Origin: Dehalococcoidia bacterium
Lineage (GTDB): Bacteria; Chloroflexota; Dehalococcoidia; JACVQG01
Assembly (NCBI GenBank): GCA_015661045.1
Contig: JACVQG010000032.1
Location: 1 to 10,873 of the forward strand
Direction of reading: 5' to 3'
Length of the DNA stretch: 10,873 bases
Numbering within the stretch: the stretch's first letter is position 1; each line of letters opens with the position of its first letter. Under the pieces are notes generated by a model. It was given only the letters and a program-made list of their open reading frames with translations, made no database searches and was not told where the DNA came from. A program made the position numbers and the translations under genes. Shown piece by piece: positions 1 to 7,289 of this stretch.

Positions 1-555
1 GCAAAGGGCCTAATCGGGTTATTGAGGGCTTTACCCAGCATCTCCAGTTCCTTCTCCAGAAGGAAACCGGCTACGGCGGGAAGATAGCGGGCTACGCCGA
101 CAGTTGAGGCGTGGGCGCGGTGGGTAGTACCGAAGGCATCGTTAACGAATATCTCACCAAGTTTAGCCAGAGACTGAGCAAAACCAGGTTCATTTTTCTC
201 CTCCTCCTTATGGAAGCGAAGATTCTCCAGGAAAAGGATTTCACCGGGTTGGAGTTTTGCTACCATTTTCTCCACAGCTTGACCAACACAATCTGGAGCA
301 ATAGGCACTGGCCGTCGGATAAGCTCAGAGAGCCTATTAGCTACTGGCGCCATGCGTAACGACTCAACCACTTTTCCGTCGGGCCGTCCCCAGTGGGAGC
401 AAAGGACTATCTTAGATTTCTGGTCCAGGAGGTAGTTAATAGTGGGTATCGTCGCTGATCTGGCCGGTCCTGGGGTCCTGGGGTAAATTAAAGTCCACCC
501 GCACCAGGATAATCTTGCCCTGAACGACAATATCCCTTATGGTTTTTTTCGGCAA
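1..555 (-). pseudogene. pgk: Phosphoglycerate kinase, frameshifted, 3' end beyond window
   Basis: N-terminal domain of phosphoglycerate kinase, the glycolytic/gluconeogenic enzyme that interconverts 1,3-bisphosphoglycerate plus ADP and 3-phosphoglycerate plus ATP in the cytoplasm. The start is a TTG (555-553) with a purine-rich ribosome binding site. Codons 1-36 read cleanly, with the family motif LVRVDFN at residues 17-23 and QISDD at 32-36. After that the frame hits a stop at 438-436. From position 446 leftward a second frame gives an unbroken match to the rest of the domain: PTINYLL, SHWGRPDGK, LRMAPVANRLSEL, ENLRFHKEEEKNEPGFA, VNDAFGTTHRAHASTVG and FLLEKELEMLGKAL. Family members read DDTRIRAALPTI across the junction, so about 20 nt (codons for roughly T-R-I-R-A-A-L) are missing. 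This removes the Arg equivalent to yeast Arg38, so a ribosomal frameshift would not restore activity. The gene lies 35 bp downstream of cooC, probably in one transcript. An assembly error is the main alternative. Confidence 0.85.
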
Positions 556-556
556 A

Positions 557-565
557 CTTCCCTCT
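557..565 (-). promoter_or_regulatory. Ribosome binding site fixing a TTG start of pgk
   Basis: On the minus strand the sequence AGAGGGAAG lies one base upstream of the TTG at 555-553, with its GAGGG core four bases away. No ATG or GTG in this frame gives a complete N-terminus, and the residues after the TTG (MPKKTIRDI) are a typical phosphoglycerate kinase beginning. The site also shows that pgk has its own translation start within the cooC-pgk pair. Confidence 0.6.
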
Positions 566-590
566 TTTCAGTTTAAGATGGGGTAAAGAG

Positions 591-1378
591 TTAGGCTTTT
601 GTCAAAAGATTTTCCAGCACGTCTTTTATTTTCCTGACCTGTTCGGCGGCTGCGGGAGATGACTGATAAGCGCCCATCCCCTCCCTGTCGGCATTGGCCA
701 GTTCAGGATGATAATCAATAAAACCCAGGATTTCCATATCAGGCAGGCTTTCCCGAATAAATTGCTTGTCAGCTTCTCCCCGGACTTTAGAACCAACTAC
801 CAGGCAATGCTTGATGCCCAGGTCTCTGGCCAGAGCCTGTACTGCTCGGGCCGTGCCAACACTCCGTTGACCGGGTTCAACCACTACCAGGAAAGCATCC
901 ACGAACTGTGCAGTACCCCGTCCCAGGTGCTCCACACCAGCATCCATATCCATAATCACTACTTCAGAACGCCTCACCAGGAGGTGAGCCAGTAAGCTAC
1001 GGATAAGGTAAGGGCGCTCTCCGGGCACAGGCAACCACTACCCCCTTGCTTCACAGTCCCCATAGCCAGGAGCTTGATATTGCCATGTTTAAGGCTGAAA
1101 CGGTCGGGGATGTCATCCACGACAGGATTGATTTTGAAATAGCTGCCGGATTGCCCTGGTTTGGCTCCGGTGCGCTCTTCAATGAGGTCTTTCATTTCAG
1201 CGATGGGCACCAGCTTAGCAACCTCTTCCGGAGGTATCCCCAGGCCCATCGCCAGGTTAGCATCAGGGTTAGCATCAATAGCGATAACCGTCTTGCCTTC
1301 GGCGGCATAAACCCCAGCCAAAAGGCTCGATAATGTTGTCTTACCCACTCCACCCTTACCAGTCACAGCTAGTTTCAT
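591..1378 (-). pseudogene. cooC: CooC-type CO dehydrogenase maturation ATPase, frameshifted
   Basis: CooC is a cytoplasmic, MinD-like P-loop ATPase that inserts nickel into the C-cluster of carbon monoxide dehydrogenase. The start is ATG 1378-1376. The first frame shows the deviant Walker A motif GKGGVGKTT (residues 7-15), the DANPDANLA segment (35-43) and the metal-binding Cys-x-Cys of GCLCPE (Cys116, Cys118). This frame then runs out in a non-homologous tail ending at 974. The family sequence resumes in another frame as LIRSLLAHLLVRR, EVVIMDMDAGVEHLGRGTA (the MDM-AG-EHLGR motif) and VVGSKVRGEAD, and stops at 591. The break coincides with an exact 5-bp tandem duplication (1004-1013). Removing one copy leaves 783 nt, a continuous 260-residue protein of normal family length reading CPESALIRSLL. 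I therefore call one disrupted gene, not two. No CO dehydrogenase gene is visible in the window. It is transcribed divergently from the restriction-modification gene. Confidence 0.88.
1004..1013. repeat. 5-bp tandem duplication causing the cooC frameshift
   Basis: The plus strand reads TAAGG TAAGG (coding strand CCTTA CCTTA). Deleting either copy fuses the two cooC frames exactly at the expected family residue (ALIRSLL). The sequence shows this directly. Its origin by replication slippage or end-filling is inference. Confidence 0.85.
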
Positions 1379-1425
1379 GATTAAATTTTACCTCTTCGGA
1401 TATATATTACTTGCTTACTAGACTG

Positions 1426-1454
1426 ATTATAGAATGCTCTTGATACGTGGTCAA
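1426..1454 (-). promoter_or_regulatory. Sigma-70 promoter for cooC-pgk
   Basis: On the minus strand TTGACC (1454-1449) is followed after exactly 17 bp by a perfect TATAAT (1431-1426). The predicted transcription start is near 1419, giving a leader of about 40 nt before the cooC ATG at 1378. An AGAGG stretch lies about 12 bases upstream of that ATG, a rather long spacing. The -35 box faces away from the -35 box of the restriction-modification promoter, 17 bp apart. Confidence 0.75.
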
Positions 1455-1471
1455 TGGGAAATCAAAAATCA

Positions 1472-1500
1472 TTGACATATTCTAGTTAAAAGTTGATAAT
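1472..1500 (+). promoter_or_regulatory. Sigma-70 promoter for the restriction-modification gene
   Basis: A perfect TTGACA (1472-1477) is followed after 17 bp by GATAAT (1495-1500, 5 of 6 matches). The start codon at 1518 is only about 11 nt from the expected transcription start near 1507. The leader would therefore be very short and barely include the AAGGA ribosome binding site (1509-1513). Weak or regulated initiation of translation is possible. Confidence 0.7.
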
Positions 1501-1517
1501 CTGGCAAGAAGGATACG

Positions 1518-4500
1518 ATGGACTTAGAACAGTTTACACAGAGTTGGAAAAACTATTTAGGTAGGTTAGCTGCCTGTGGTAGCCACATGGCTATAGAGGT
1601 CGAATTCCTCAGATTTATAGAAGAGGCTTTCGGCATAAAACTGAGTAGCGAAGAATATCAGTTCGAGAAAAGGGTGTATAAAGGGCGGATTGATGCTCTG
1701 TTAGGCAACCTTGTCCTGGAATTCAAAAAGGACTTTATCAGGGAAAGGCAGGATGCTGAGGATGAACTGGACAAGTACTTCAAGGACTTAAAAAGCAAGC
1801 ACCCCAGCGCTATTTTCACCGGGGTAGCCACCGATGGCGCCCGGTTCCAGGTCTATGACCAGAATGTGAAGCCCCTCGGAGATATCAGAGATTTACGGCG
1901 GGCTAAGCCCGAAGAAGTGCTTTCCTTTCTGGACTCGTTGTTCTTTATCTTCCGGTCTCTACAGACTCCTACTACTTCGAATATCGTGGCTTCGCTCGGT
2001 CCTCGCAGCCCGACCTTCATAACTTCACAACAAAACCTTGCAACTCTATTTACCCAAGTCCGGAATGAGCCTGCTGTACAGGTGCGCTTCAATTCCTGGA
2101 GAAAGTACCTGCAACGGGTGTATGGAGATGATGTGGGCGATGAGGCCTTATTCCTGAAACATACCTACCTGTCAACCGTTGCTAAATTCATCGCCTTCTT
2201 TTTCCGTTACGGGCCCAATCTTCCCAACTCCAGCGATATAGGCGAAGTCCTCACCGGAGTCAGATTCACCCGCGAGGGCATAAGCAACTTTATTGACGAC
2301 GACTTCTTTACATGGCCCTTAAATGAAAAGATAAAAGCGCCAGGAACTTTCCTGGTACAAAAGCTGGTAACCAGCCTGATGGCCTTTGACTTTTCGGCTG
2401 CTAAGCAGGACATCCTCAAAGAGCTATACGAGGAAATACTGGGCCAGGAGGCCCGCCATAGCCTTGGCGAATACTATACGCCGGACTGGCTGGCTGAATA
2501 CATACTCAGGGAAATGGCAAAGCTGAAGGAAAATCCCGACTGGCGTGTTCTGGACCCGTCCTGCGGCTCTGGCACATTCTTGTTTATCGCCATTCGATTG
2601 CTCCGCGACACCCTGGAGAACCTGGGACGACCCGATATACTAAAAAGTCTCCTGCACCAGGTGGTGGGTATGGATGTGCATCCGGTGGCGGTAACCATTG
2701 CCCGCACTAACTATCTGTTGGCCTTGGGAGATCTTCTCCAAAATCTACCGGAACCTATCTCTTTGCCAGTGTATCTGGCTGATTCCCTGAGGCCACCGAA
2801 ACTAACCCAGGCCCTTCATGGAAATGGAGACATCATTTACGAACTCGAGGTGGATAAGAACATCTCCTTCTCTATCCCCGCGAGTGTCGGCCCTCAACTG
2901 GACGCGCTAGTGGAAGCCATGCGGGAATTCATGGACACGCCTATCACTCAAGCCAAACCAGCGTACCAAAAAAAGATAGAAGTTTTGCAACCACAACTTA
3001 GTGACCTCTCACGTCAGGCCCTCTTGGATAACCTGGAAACATTGCTCAAGCTATATGCTGAGGGCAAGGACACCGTGTGGCTATTCATACTGAAGAATAT
3101 GCCTCGCCCGCGCTTTATGGAGAATGGTTTTGATCTGCTGGCAGGTAACCCGCCATGGCTCTCCTTACGGTATATCGCCGATGCCCAGTACAGCAAGGAG
3201 GTCAAACAGCTTGTCCTAAGGACCTATCGTATCATGGGTCCTAAAAAAGCACACTTGTTTACTCATATTGACCTGGCCCCGCTTTTCTTCGTCCATGCAG
3301 CGTTCCTGTATCTGAAAAGGGGCGGGCATATAGCCTTTGTTATGCCCCGGGGCGTCCTCTCTGCCGACCAGTACGCCGATTTCACCTCTTTCCAGTTTAT
3401 AGGTGAGCAAGCTGTCTGGTTTGCTCTGAAGCAGGTTGTGGACATGGCTCCTGTCCCCAAAGAGCGCGAGGTGACGCCCCTGTTCCGTCAGGCGGCCTGC
3501 GCACTCCTGGCCGTGAAGGGTGAAGACACGAAATGGCCGGTGTCTGCTGTGGAGATGGAGGGAAAGCTCACTAGCAAAAACCTGCGTTGGGCCGAGGCGC
3601 AGCAACAGTTAAAACTAACAGAGACAAAGCTCAATCGGGTGGGTGGTCGGCTGCTAACGGAAGGCAAATCCCATAGACCACAGGCCCAAAGCTACTATTA
3701 CGATAAGATCTTTGAAGGGGCCACACTCGTGCCCCGCAACCTTTTTTTTGTACGTGCGGCGGCACAACCGGGACCGCTCAACAGGCCAAATCTGGTAACC
3801 GATGAGGAGGAGGCACGGTTGGCCAAGCCCCCTTGGCGCGACATTCGGATGCGGGATGGAGTGGAGGCACCATTCATATTTGCGACTTTATTGGGCGGCG
3901 ACATTCTCCCTTTTGGCCACGCCCCCTTGCGGCCAGTGGTGCTCCCAGTGGTTGTCCAAGACGGCAGACCGGTACTGCTTAACTACAATACCGCAGTCGA
4001 GCAGGCCTACACCTGGTTGGCACGGTGGTTGAAGACGGCAGAGTCCCACTGGCAACAAAATGCTAGGAAAGACGCCAAAGGAGAAGCCAAGATACCGACC
4101 TTGTTAGATCAAATAAACTACCGTAAAAAACTTACGGTCCAGTCTGTGAAATCCGGTCATAAAGTTGTGTATAACGCAGCGGGGACGAATGTAGCTGCTT
4201 GCGCTTTGAATTTGGAAAAGCTAGGTGTTGTTGATTTGGGAAGTGGTATGGAGATTCTACCACAAGGGTTTATAGTGGACTATATGAATTTCTACTATGA
4301 AAGTGAAAGCTTAGACGAGGCACATTATCTGGTGGCTATGCTCAACTCGCCTGTGTTGAATCGCGCTATTAAGCCCCTCCAGGCCAGGGGCCTCTTTGGG
4401 GAGAGACACATACAGAGAAAGCCCTTCCTCTTTCCCATCCCGCAATACAATCTAAAACTTGCCAGCCACCGCAAGCTAGCGGAGCTGGGTAAGCAGTGCG

Positions 4501-4634
4501 AGGAGAAGATGGCAAAACTTTTGCCTGCGCTTCTGCCTAAATATAAGGGCAGTGGGCCGCTACGCACGGAAATACGCAAGCTGCTGGCTGAGGAACTAAA
4601 GACCATAGACTGGCATGTGAAGCGACTTCTTTAA
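1518..4634 (+). CDS. Type IIG-like restriction-modification enzyme (nuclease + N6-adenine methylase)
   Basis: A 1038-residue single-chain enzyme expected to cut DNA and methylate adenine at the same recognition site. The N-terminal region (about 1-130) has a PD-(D/E)XK nuclease signature: Asp59 in GRIDALL, then Glu68-Phe-Lys70 in LEFKKDF. A helical linker follows. The methylase core has EYYTP (318-322), motif I LDPSCGSGTF (345-354), Asp386 in GMDVHP, Asp422 in LADSL, and the catalytic NPPW (544-547), typical of gamma-class N6-adenine methylases of the Eco57I type. The C-terminal part (about 700-1000) is the likely target recognition domain, ending in an ERHIQRKPFLFPIP segment like those closing type IIG enzymes. 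The frame is uninterrupted. ATG 1518 has AAGGA four bases upstream plus a strong promoter. No separate restriction, specificity, helicase or controller gene is nearby, so it appears self-contained. PglX of BREX is an alternative, but the N-terminal nuclease motif and lack of BREX neighbours argue against it. The DNA target cannot be read from the sequence. Confidence 0.85.
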   Translation: MDLEQFTQSWKNYLGRLAACGSHMAIEVEFLRFIEEAFGIKLSSEEYQFEKRVYKGRIDALLGNLVLEFKKDFIRERQDAEDELDKYFKDLKSKHPSAIFTGVATDGARFQVYDQNVKPLGDIRDLRRAKPEEVLSFLDSLFFIFRSLQTPTTSNIVASLGPRSPTFITSQQNLATLFTQVRNEPAVQVRFNSWRKYLQRVYGDDVGDEALFLKHTYLSTVAKFIAFFFRYGPNLPNSSDIGEVLTGVRFTREGISNFIDDDFFTWPLNEKIKAPGTFLVQKLVTSLMAFDFSAAKQDILKELYEEILGQEARHSLGEYYTPDWLAEYILREMAKLKENPDWRVLDPSCGSGTFLFIAIRLLRDTLENLGRPDILKSLLHQVVGMDVHPVAVTIARTNYLLALGDLLQNLPEPISLPVYLADSLRPPKLTQALHGNGDIIYELEVDKNISFSIPASVGPQLDALVEAMREFMDTPITQAKPAYQKKIEVLQPQLSDLSRQALLDNLETLLKLYAEGKDTVWLFILKNMPRPRFMENGFDLLAGNPPWLSLRYIADAQYSKEVKQLVLRTYRIMGPKKAHLFTHIDLAPLFFVHAAFLYLKRGGHIAFVMPRGVLSADQYADFTSFQFIGEQAVWFALKQVVDMAPVPKEREVTPLFRQAACALLAVKGEDTKWPVSAVEMEGKLTSKNLRWAEAQQQLKLTETKLNRVGGRLLTEGKSHRPQAQSYYYDKIFEGATLVPRNLFFVRAAAQPGPLNRPNLVTDEEEARLAKPPWRDIRMRDGVEAPFIFATLLGGDILPFGHAPLRPVVLPVVVQDGRPVLLNYNTAVEQAYTWLARWLKTAESHWQQNARKDAKGEAKIPTLLDQINYRKKLTVQSVKSGHKVVYNAAGTNVAACALNLEKLGVVDLGSGMEILPQGFIVDYMNFYYESESLDEAHYLVAMLNSPVLNRAIKPLQARGLFGERHIQRKPFLFPIPQYNLKLASHRKLAELGKQCEEKMAKLLPALLPKYKGSGPLRTEIRKLLAEELKTIDWHVKRLL

Positions 4635-4635
4635 G

Positions 4636-4657
4636 CCCATTTCGTTAGCGAATTGGG
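4636..4657 (+). terminator. Weak hairpin after the restriction-modification gene
   Basis: CCCATTTCG and CGAATTGGG can pair with one T-T mismatch around a TTAG loop, starting one base after the stop codon. No T-run follows, so this is at best a weak or Rho-assisted terminator. The rest of the gap to 4871 holds a promoter and an AT-rich imperfect inverted repeat (GTAAG 4700-4704, CTTAC 4716-4720). I see no gene there. Confidence 0.3.
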
Positions 4658-4744
4658 ATGGAGGTAGTGTCCCCAGTATACAAAGGGCAATTATCTAATG
4701 TAAGCAAATATTTTACTTACCTTTGAAGATAGCTCGTTTACATA

Positions 4745-4773
4745 TTGACAGTATGAATGCAGGATGATAGAAT
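4745..4773 (+). promoter_or_regulatory. Sigma-70 promoter for the molybdenum hydroxylase gene
   Basis: TTGACA (4745-4750), a 17-bp spacer and TAGAAT (4768-4773, 5 of 6 matches) form a near-consensus promoter. Transcription would start near 4780, leaving about 90 nt of leader before the ATG at 4872. The leader is long enough for some regulation, but I see no recognisable riboswitch. This makes the following gene, and perhaps the CoA-transferase after it, independent of the restriction-modification gene. Confidence 0.7.
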
Positions 4774-4871
4774 TCAGCGTAACTTGCTAGAGTAGATTTA
4801 GATTCCAGTCTAGCTTTGGCCAATTTATATAACCGTCTTATTATGTAAAATTATATGAAGGGAGTTTGAGA

Positions 4872-7169
4872 ATGCCCGAATTTTCTGTTATCGGTAAGGA
4901 TATACCTCGACTGGATGGCGCTGTAAAGGTTAGTGGACAGGCTATATATGCCGCCGACCTGGTAGCGCCGGGAATGCTACATGGGAAAGTCTTACGGAGC
5001 CCCTTTGCTCACGCAAAGATACTCAGTATAGACACCTCAAGAGCGGAGAAATTGCCTGGTGTGCGGGCAGTATGCACCGGCAAGGATTTTCCCGGTATCA
5101 AATTTGGCTTTTTACCGTCTACGAGAGACCAGTTGCCTATGCCGGTGGACAAGGTACGCTACTTTGGAGAGGGTATTGCTGCCGTTGCTGCCGTAGATGA
5201 AGATACCGCAGAAGAGGCCCTTGACCTGATTAAGGTGCAATACGAAGAATTGCCTGCTGTCTTCACCATAGAGGAAGCAATAGCTGAAGGCGCTCCCCTG
5301 GTACACGACCACGCTAAAGGCAATGTCACGGCTTCCAACCGTTACCATTATGGCGATGTGGATAAGGCGCTTAAGGAATCGGATTTCGTTCGCGAAGAGA
5401 CCTTCCGCAGCCAGAGGGTGGTGCAGGGCTTTATCGAACCCCACTCGATACTTGCCAACGTAGATGCCGAGGGCAGGGTGGTTATTCAGGCTTCCAAGCA
5501 GAGCCCTTATATTACATGGCGTCACTTCTGCCGCGCAATGAATTTACCTCTGAGCAAAGTAAGGATGATTAACTACTACATAGGTGGAGGGTTCTCAGGT
5601 AAGCAAGACCCCTATGACCTGGACTTTGCCTGTGTAAAAATGGCTCAGAAGACAGGACGGCCTGTAAAAATTACGCTCAGTCAGCAAGAGGTACTGGCAG
5701 CTCAGAGAATGCGCCACTCCAAGAGGATAACTATCAAGCTAGGGGTAAAAAAGGATGGCACACTGATGGCCTGCGATGCCAAAGCCTATTCCGAGGGTGG
5801 AGGTTACGCAGCCGTCGGCGCTCTGAACATCGATATACTCGGTCGTTCCTTTACGTTGCCCTACCGCATGAACAACATCCGGTACGAAGGTTACAGGTTG
5901 TATACCAACAAGCCGATATGCGGCGCAGTACGGGGCCAGGCCCAGGTCATCGGTCGCTATGCCTTCGAGTGTATGATGAGCCTGGTGGCGGACGAAATGG
6001 GTCTCGACCAGTTGGACTTCCGTTTAAAAAATTCTTACCGTAACGGGGATATTACCTGTAACGGTAGCCATATATATGACTTTGCATTTGTTGAAGCTCT
6101 GGAGAAAGTCGGCGAAGGGATTGGCTGGAGGAAATATGCTAAAGAGAAACCACCGTGGAGGGGTATCGGCTTTGGTTCAGGTTCAACCGCCTCCGGTTCC
6201 TCCCGTTTCTCGGGCTATACCAGCTCGGCAGCCGTAGTAAAGGTCACAGAGGATGCCACTATAACTGTTGTGCATGGTGGAACCGAGATTGGCCAGGGTA
6301 TTGACACCGTTGTAGGCCAAATAGCTGCTGAGGTACTGGGTGTGCCTATGGAGGATGTTACTATCGCAGTAGAGGATACCGACCATACTCTCCTGGAGGC
6401 GGGTATGTATGCTTCCCGCGGCACCGTCTATGCTGGTAGCGCGGTCAAGGCAGCCGCCGAGGATGCCCGCCGTCAGTTGACCGAGGTTGCAGCCGGGATG
6501 TTGAAAGTGCCCGCTGAACAGGTGGATTTTAGGAATCGCCGTGTATTCGATAAAAAGAACCCCGCAAAGGGCTTCAGCCTGCAGGATGTGGTACGCAAAG
6601 CCTATTACGATGTTGGCAAGCCTGTGTATGGGCGTGGCTCGTGGACAGCCCCGCGTATTGATTTCCCTGATTTTGAAGGCACCGGTCTGGGGACACACCC
6701 CTTCGACTATTCAGCTATAGTCCAGGCTGTTGAAGTGGAAGTAGACCCGGAGACCGGGAAAGTAAAGGTTATTAAAACGGTTGCCGCTGACGAACTGGGG
6801 CAGCCCATTAATACTTTGTTATTAGCCGGCCAGTTAGAGGGTAGCAGCCTCTGCGAACAGGGACAGGTCCTGTATGAGGAGATGGTGTGGGATAAAAAGG
6901 GCGTGCCTTTGACTGCCGATTTCCTGAATTATAAAATGCCAACAGCCATGGATGCCCCACCTGTTACAACGATTCATATTATATCCCCATCACCTTACGG
7001 GCCATTTGGCGCTAAAGGCGGCGGTGAGATCAGCACCAGCTCTTCTTTGCCAGCGTATGCCAATGCCGTTTCGGCGGCTGTCGGTGTGCGCTTTACAGCA
7101 TTGCCTATAACCCCTCAAAAAATTTGGAAAGCCTTAAAAGAAAAAAACGCAGCCAAGAAACAAAAATAA
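4872..7169 (+). CDS. Xanthine dehydrogenase-family molybdopterin-binding large subunit
   Basis: A 765-residue molybdenum-cofactor subunit of the xanthine dehydrogenase/aldehyde oxidase/4-hydroxybenzoyl-CoA reductase superfamily, which hydroxylates or reductively dehydroxylates organic substrates. The N-terminal a/b-hammerhead region is typical (RLDGAVKVSGQAIYAADL, LRSPFAHAKILSID). Cofactor-binding loops are GGGFSGK (238-244) and AVRGQAQ around Arg354-Gly-Gln356. The C-terminal GPFGAKGGGE places the conserved catalytic Glu at 719. The RGQAQVIGRYAFE segment resembles the RGHG...FAFE segment of 4-hydroxybenzoyl-CoA reductase alpha subunits more than the AYxCSFR loop of CO dehydrogenase. Substrate is unknown. 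ATG 4872 is preferred over the TTG six bases upstream because GGGAG lies seven bases before it. Length is normal for the family. The FAD and 2Fe-2S subunits usually adjacent are absent on both sides, so partners must be encoded elsewhere or replaced. The CoA-transferase downstream suggests a CoA-thioester substrate, but that is inference. Confidence 0.88.
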   Translation: MPEFSVIGKDIPRLDGAVKVSGQAIYAADLVAPGMLHGKVLRSPFAHAKILSIDTSRAEKLPGVRAVCTGKDFPGIKFGFLPSTRDQLPMPVDKVRYFGEGIAAVAAVDEDTAEEALDLIKVQYEELPAVFTIEEAIAEGAPLVHDHAKGNVTASNRYHYGDVDKALKESDFVREETFRSQRVVQGFIEPHSILANVDAEGRVVIQASKQSPYITWRHFCRAMNLPLSKVRMINYYIGGGFSGKQDPYDLDFACVKMAQKTGRPVKITLSQQEVLAAQRMRHSKRITIKLGVKKDGTLMACDAKAYSEGGGYAAVGALNIDILGRSFTLPYRMNNIRYEGYRLYTNKPICGAVRGQAQVIGRYAFECMMSLVADEMGLDQLDFRLKNSYRNGDITCNGSHIYDFAFVEALEKVGEGIGWRKYAKEKPPWRGIGFGSGSTASGSSRFSGYTSSAAVVKVTEDATITVVHGGTEIGQGIDTVVGQIAAEVLGVPMEDVTIAVEDTDHTLLEAGMYASRGTVYAGSAVKAAAEDARRQLTEVAAGMLKVPAEQVDFRNRRVFDKKNPAKGFSLQDVVRKAYYDVGKPVYGRGSWTAPRIDFPDFEGTGLGTHPFDYSAIVQAVEVEVDPETGKVKVIKTVAADELGQPINTLLLAGQLEGSSLCEQGQVLYEEMVWDKKGVPLTADFLNYKMPTAMDAPPVTTIHIISPSPYGPFGAKGGGEISTSSSLPAYANAVSAAVGVRFTALPITPQKIWKALKEKNAAKKQK

Positions 7170-7190
7170 GGCGAAGTTAAGTTTCTATTG

Positions 7191-7232
7191 CATTATTCAA
7201 GTGGGCCGGTATTCCGGCCCACTTGAATAATG
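7191..7232. terminator. Perfect 19-bp inverted repeat between the hydroxylase and CoA-transferase genes
   Basis: Left arm 7191-7209 and right arm 7214-7232 are exact reverse complements around the loop TATT. The stem has a GTGGGCCGG core flanked by AT-rich ends. It starts 21 bp after the hydroxylase stop. Downstream on the plus strand there is only a weak T-tract (TTTACTCTACTCTC). It probably ends or attenuates the upstream transcript, or protects its 3' end. Read-through into the CoA-transferase gene is possible, since no strong promoter is evident between them. Confidence 0.65.
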
Positions 7233-7289
7233 TTTACTCTACTCTCAGAGCAATTATGAAGCACAATAAATAGGTGTAGGGGTGATAAC

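Noticed and set aside
111..359. Open frame of 82 codons on the plus strand
   Set aside because: It lies antisense to a segment that encodes clear phosphoglycerate kinase residues on the minus strand, and its own product has no recognisable features.
708..1333. Two plus-strand open frames (708-995, 1046-1333)
   Set aside because: Both are antisense shadows of cooC, whose minus-strand translation matches the family motif by motif.
974..1378. Treating the two cooC pieces as separate small proteins, or as a programmed frameshift
   Set aside because: The pieces join into one normal-length CooC once a 5-bp duplicate is removed, and no slippery heptamer is visible at the junction. The first piece ends in a non-homologous tail.
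1518..4634. BREX or DISARM defence island around the methylase gene
   Set aside because: No phosphatase, ATPase, helicase or other signature genes of those systems are present; neighbours are metabolic genes, and the protein carries its own nuclease motif.
4866..4871. TTG at 4866 as start of the molybdenum hydroxylase gene
   Set aside because: The ATG at 4872 has a well-placed GGGAG seven bases upstream, whereas the TTG would sit one base from it.
5112..5525. Minus-strand open frame of 137 codons, and similarly 6183-6698
   Set aside because: They overlap the conserved molybdenum hydroxylase gene entirely and have no start signals or recognisable domains.
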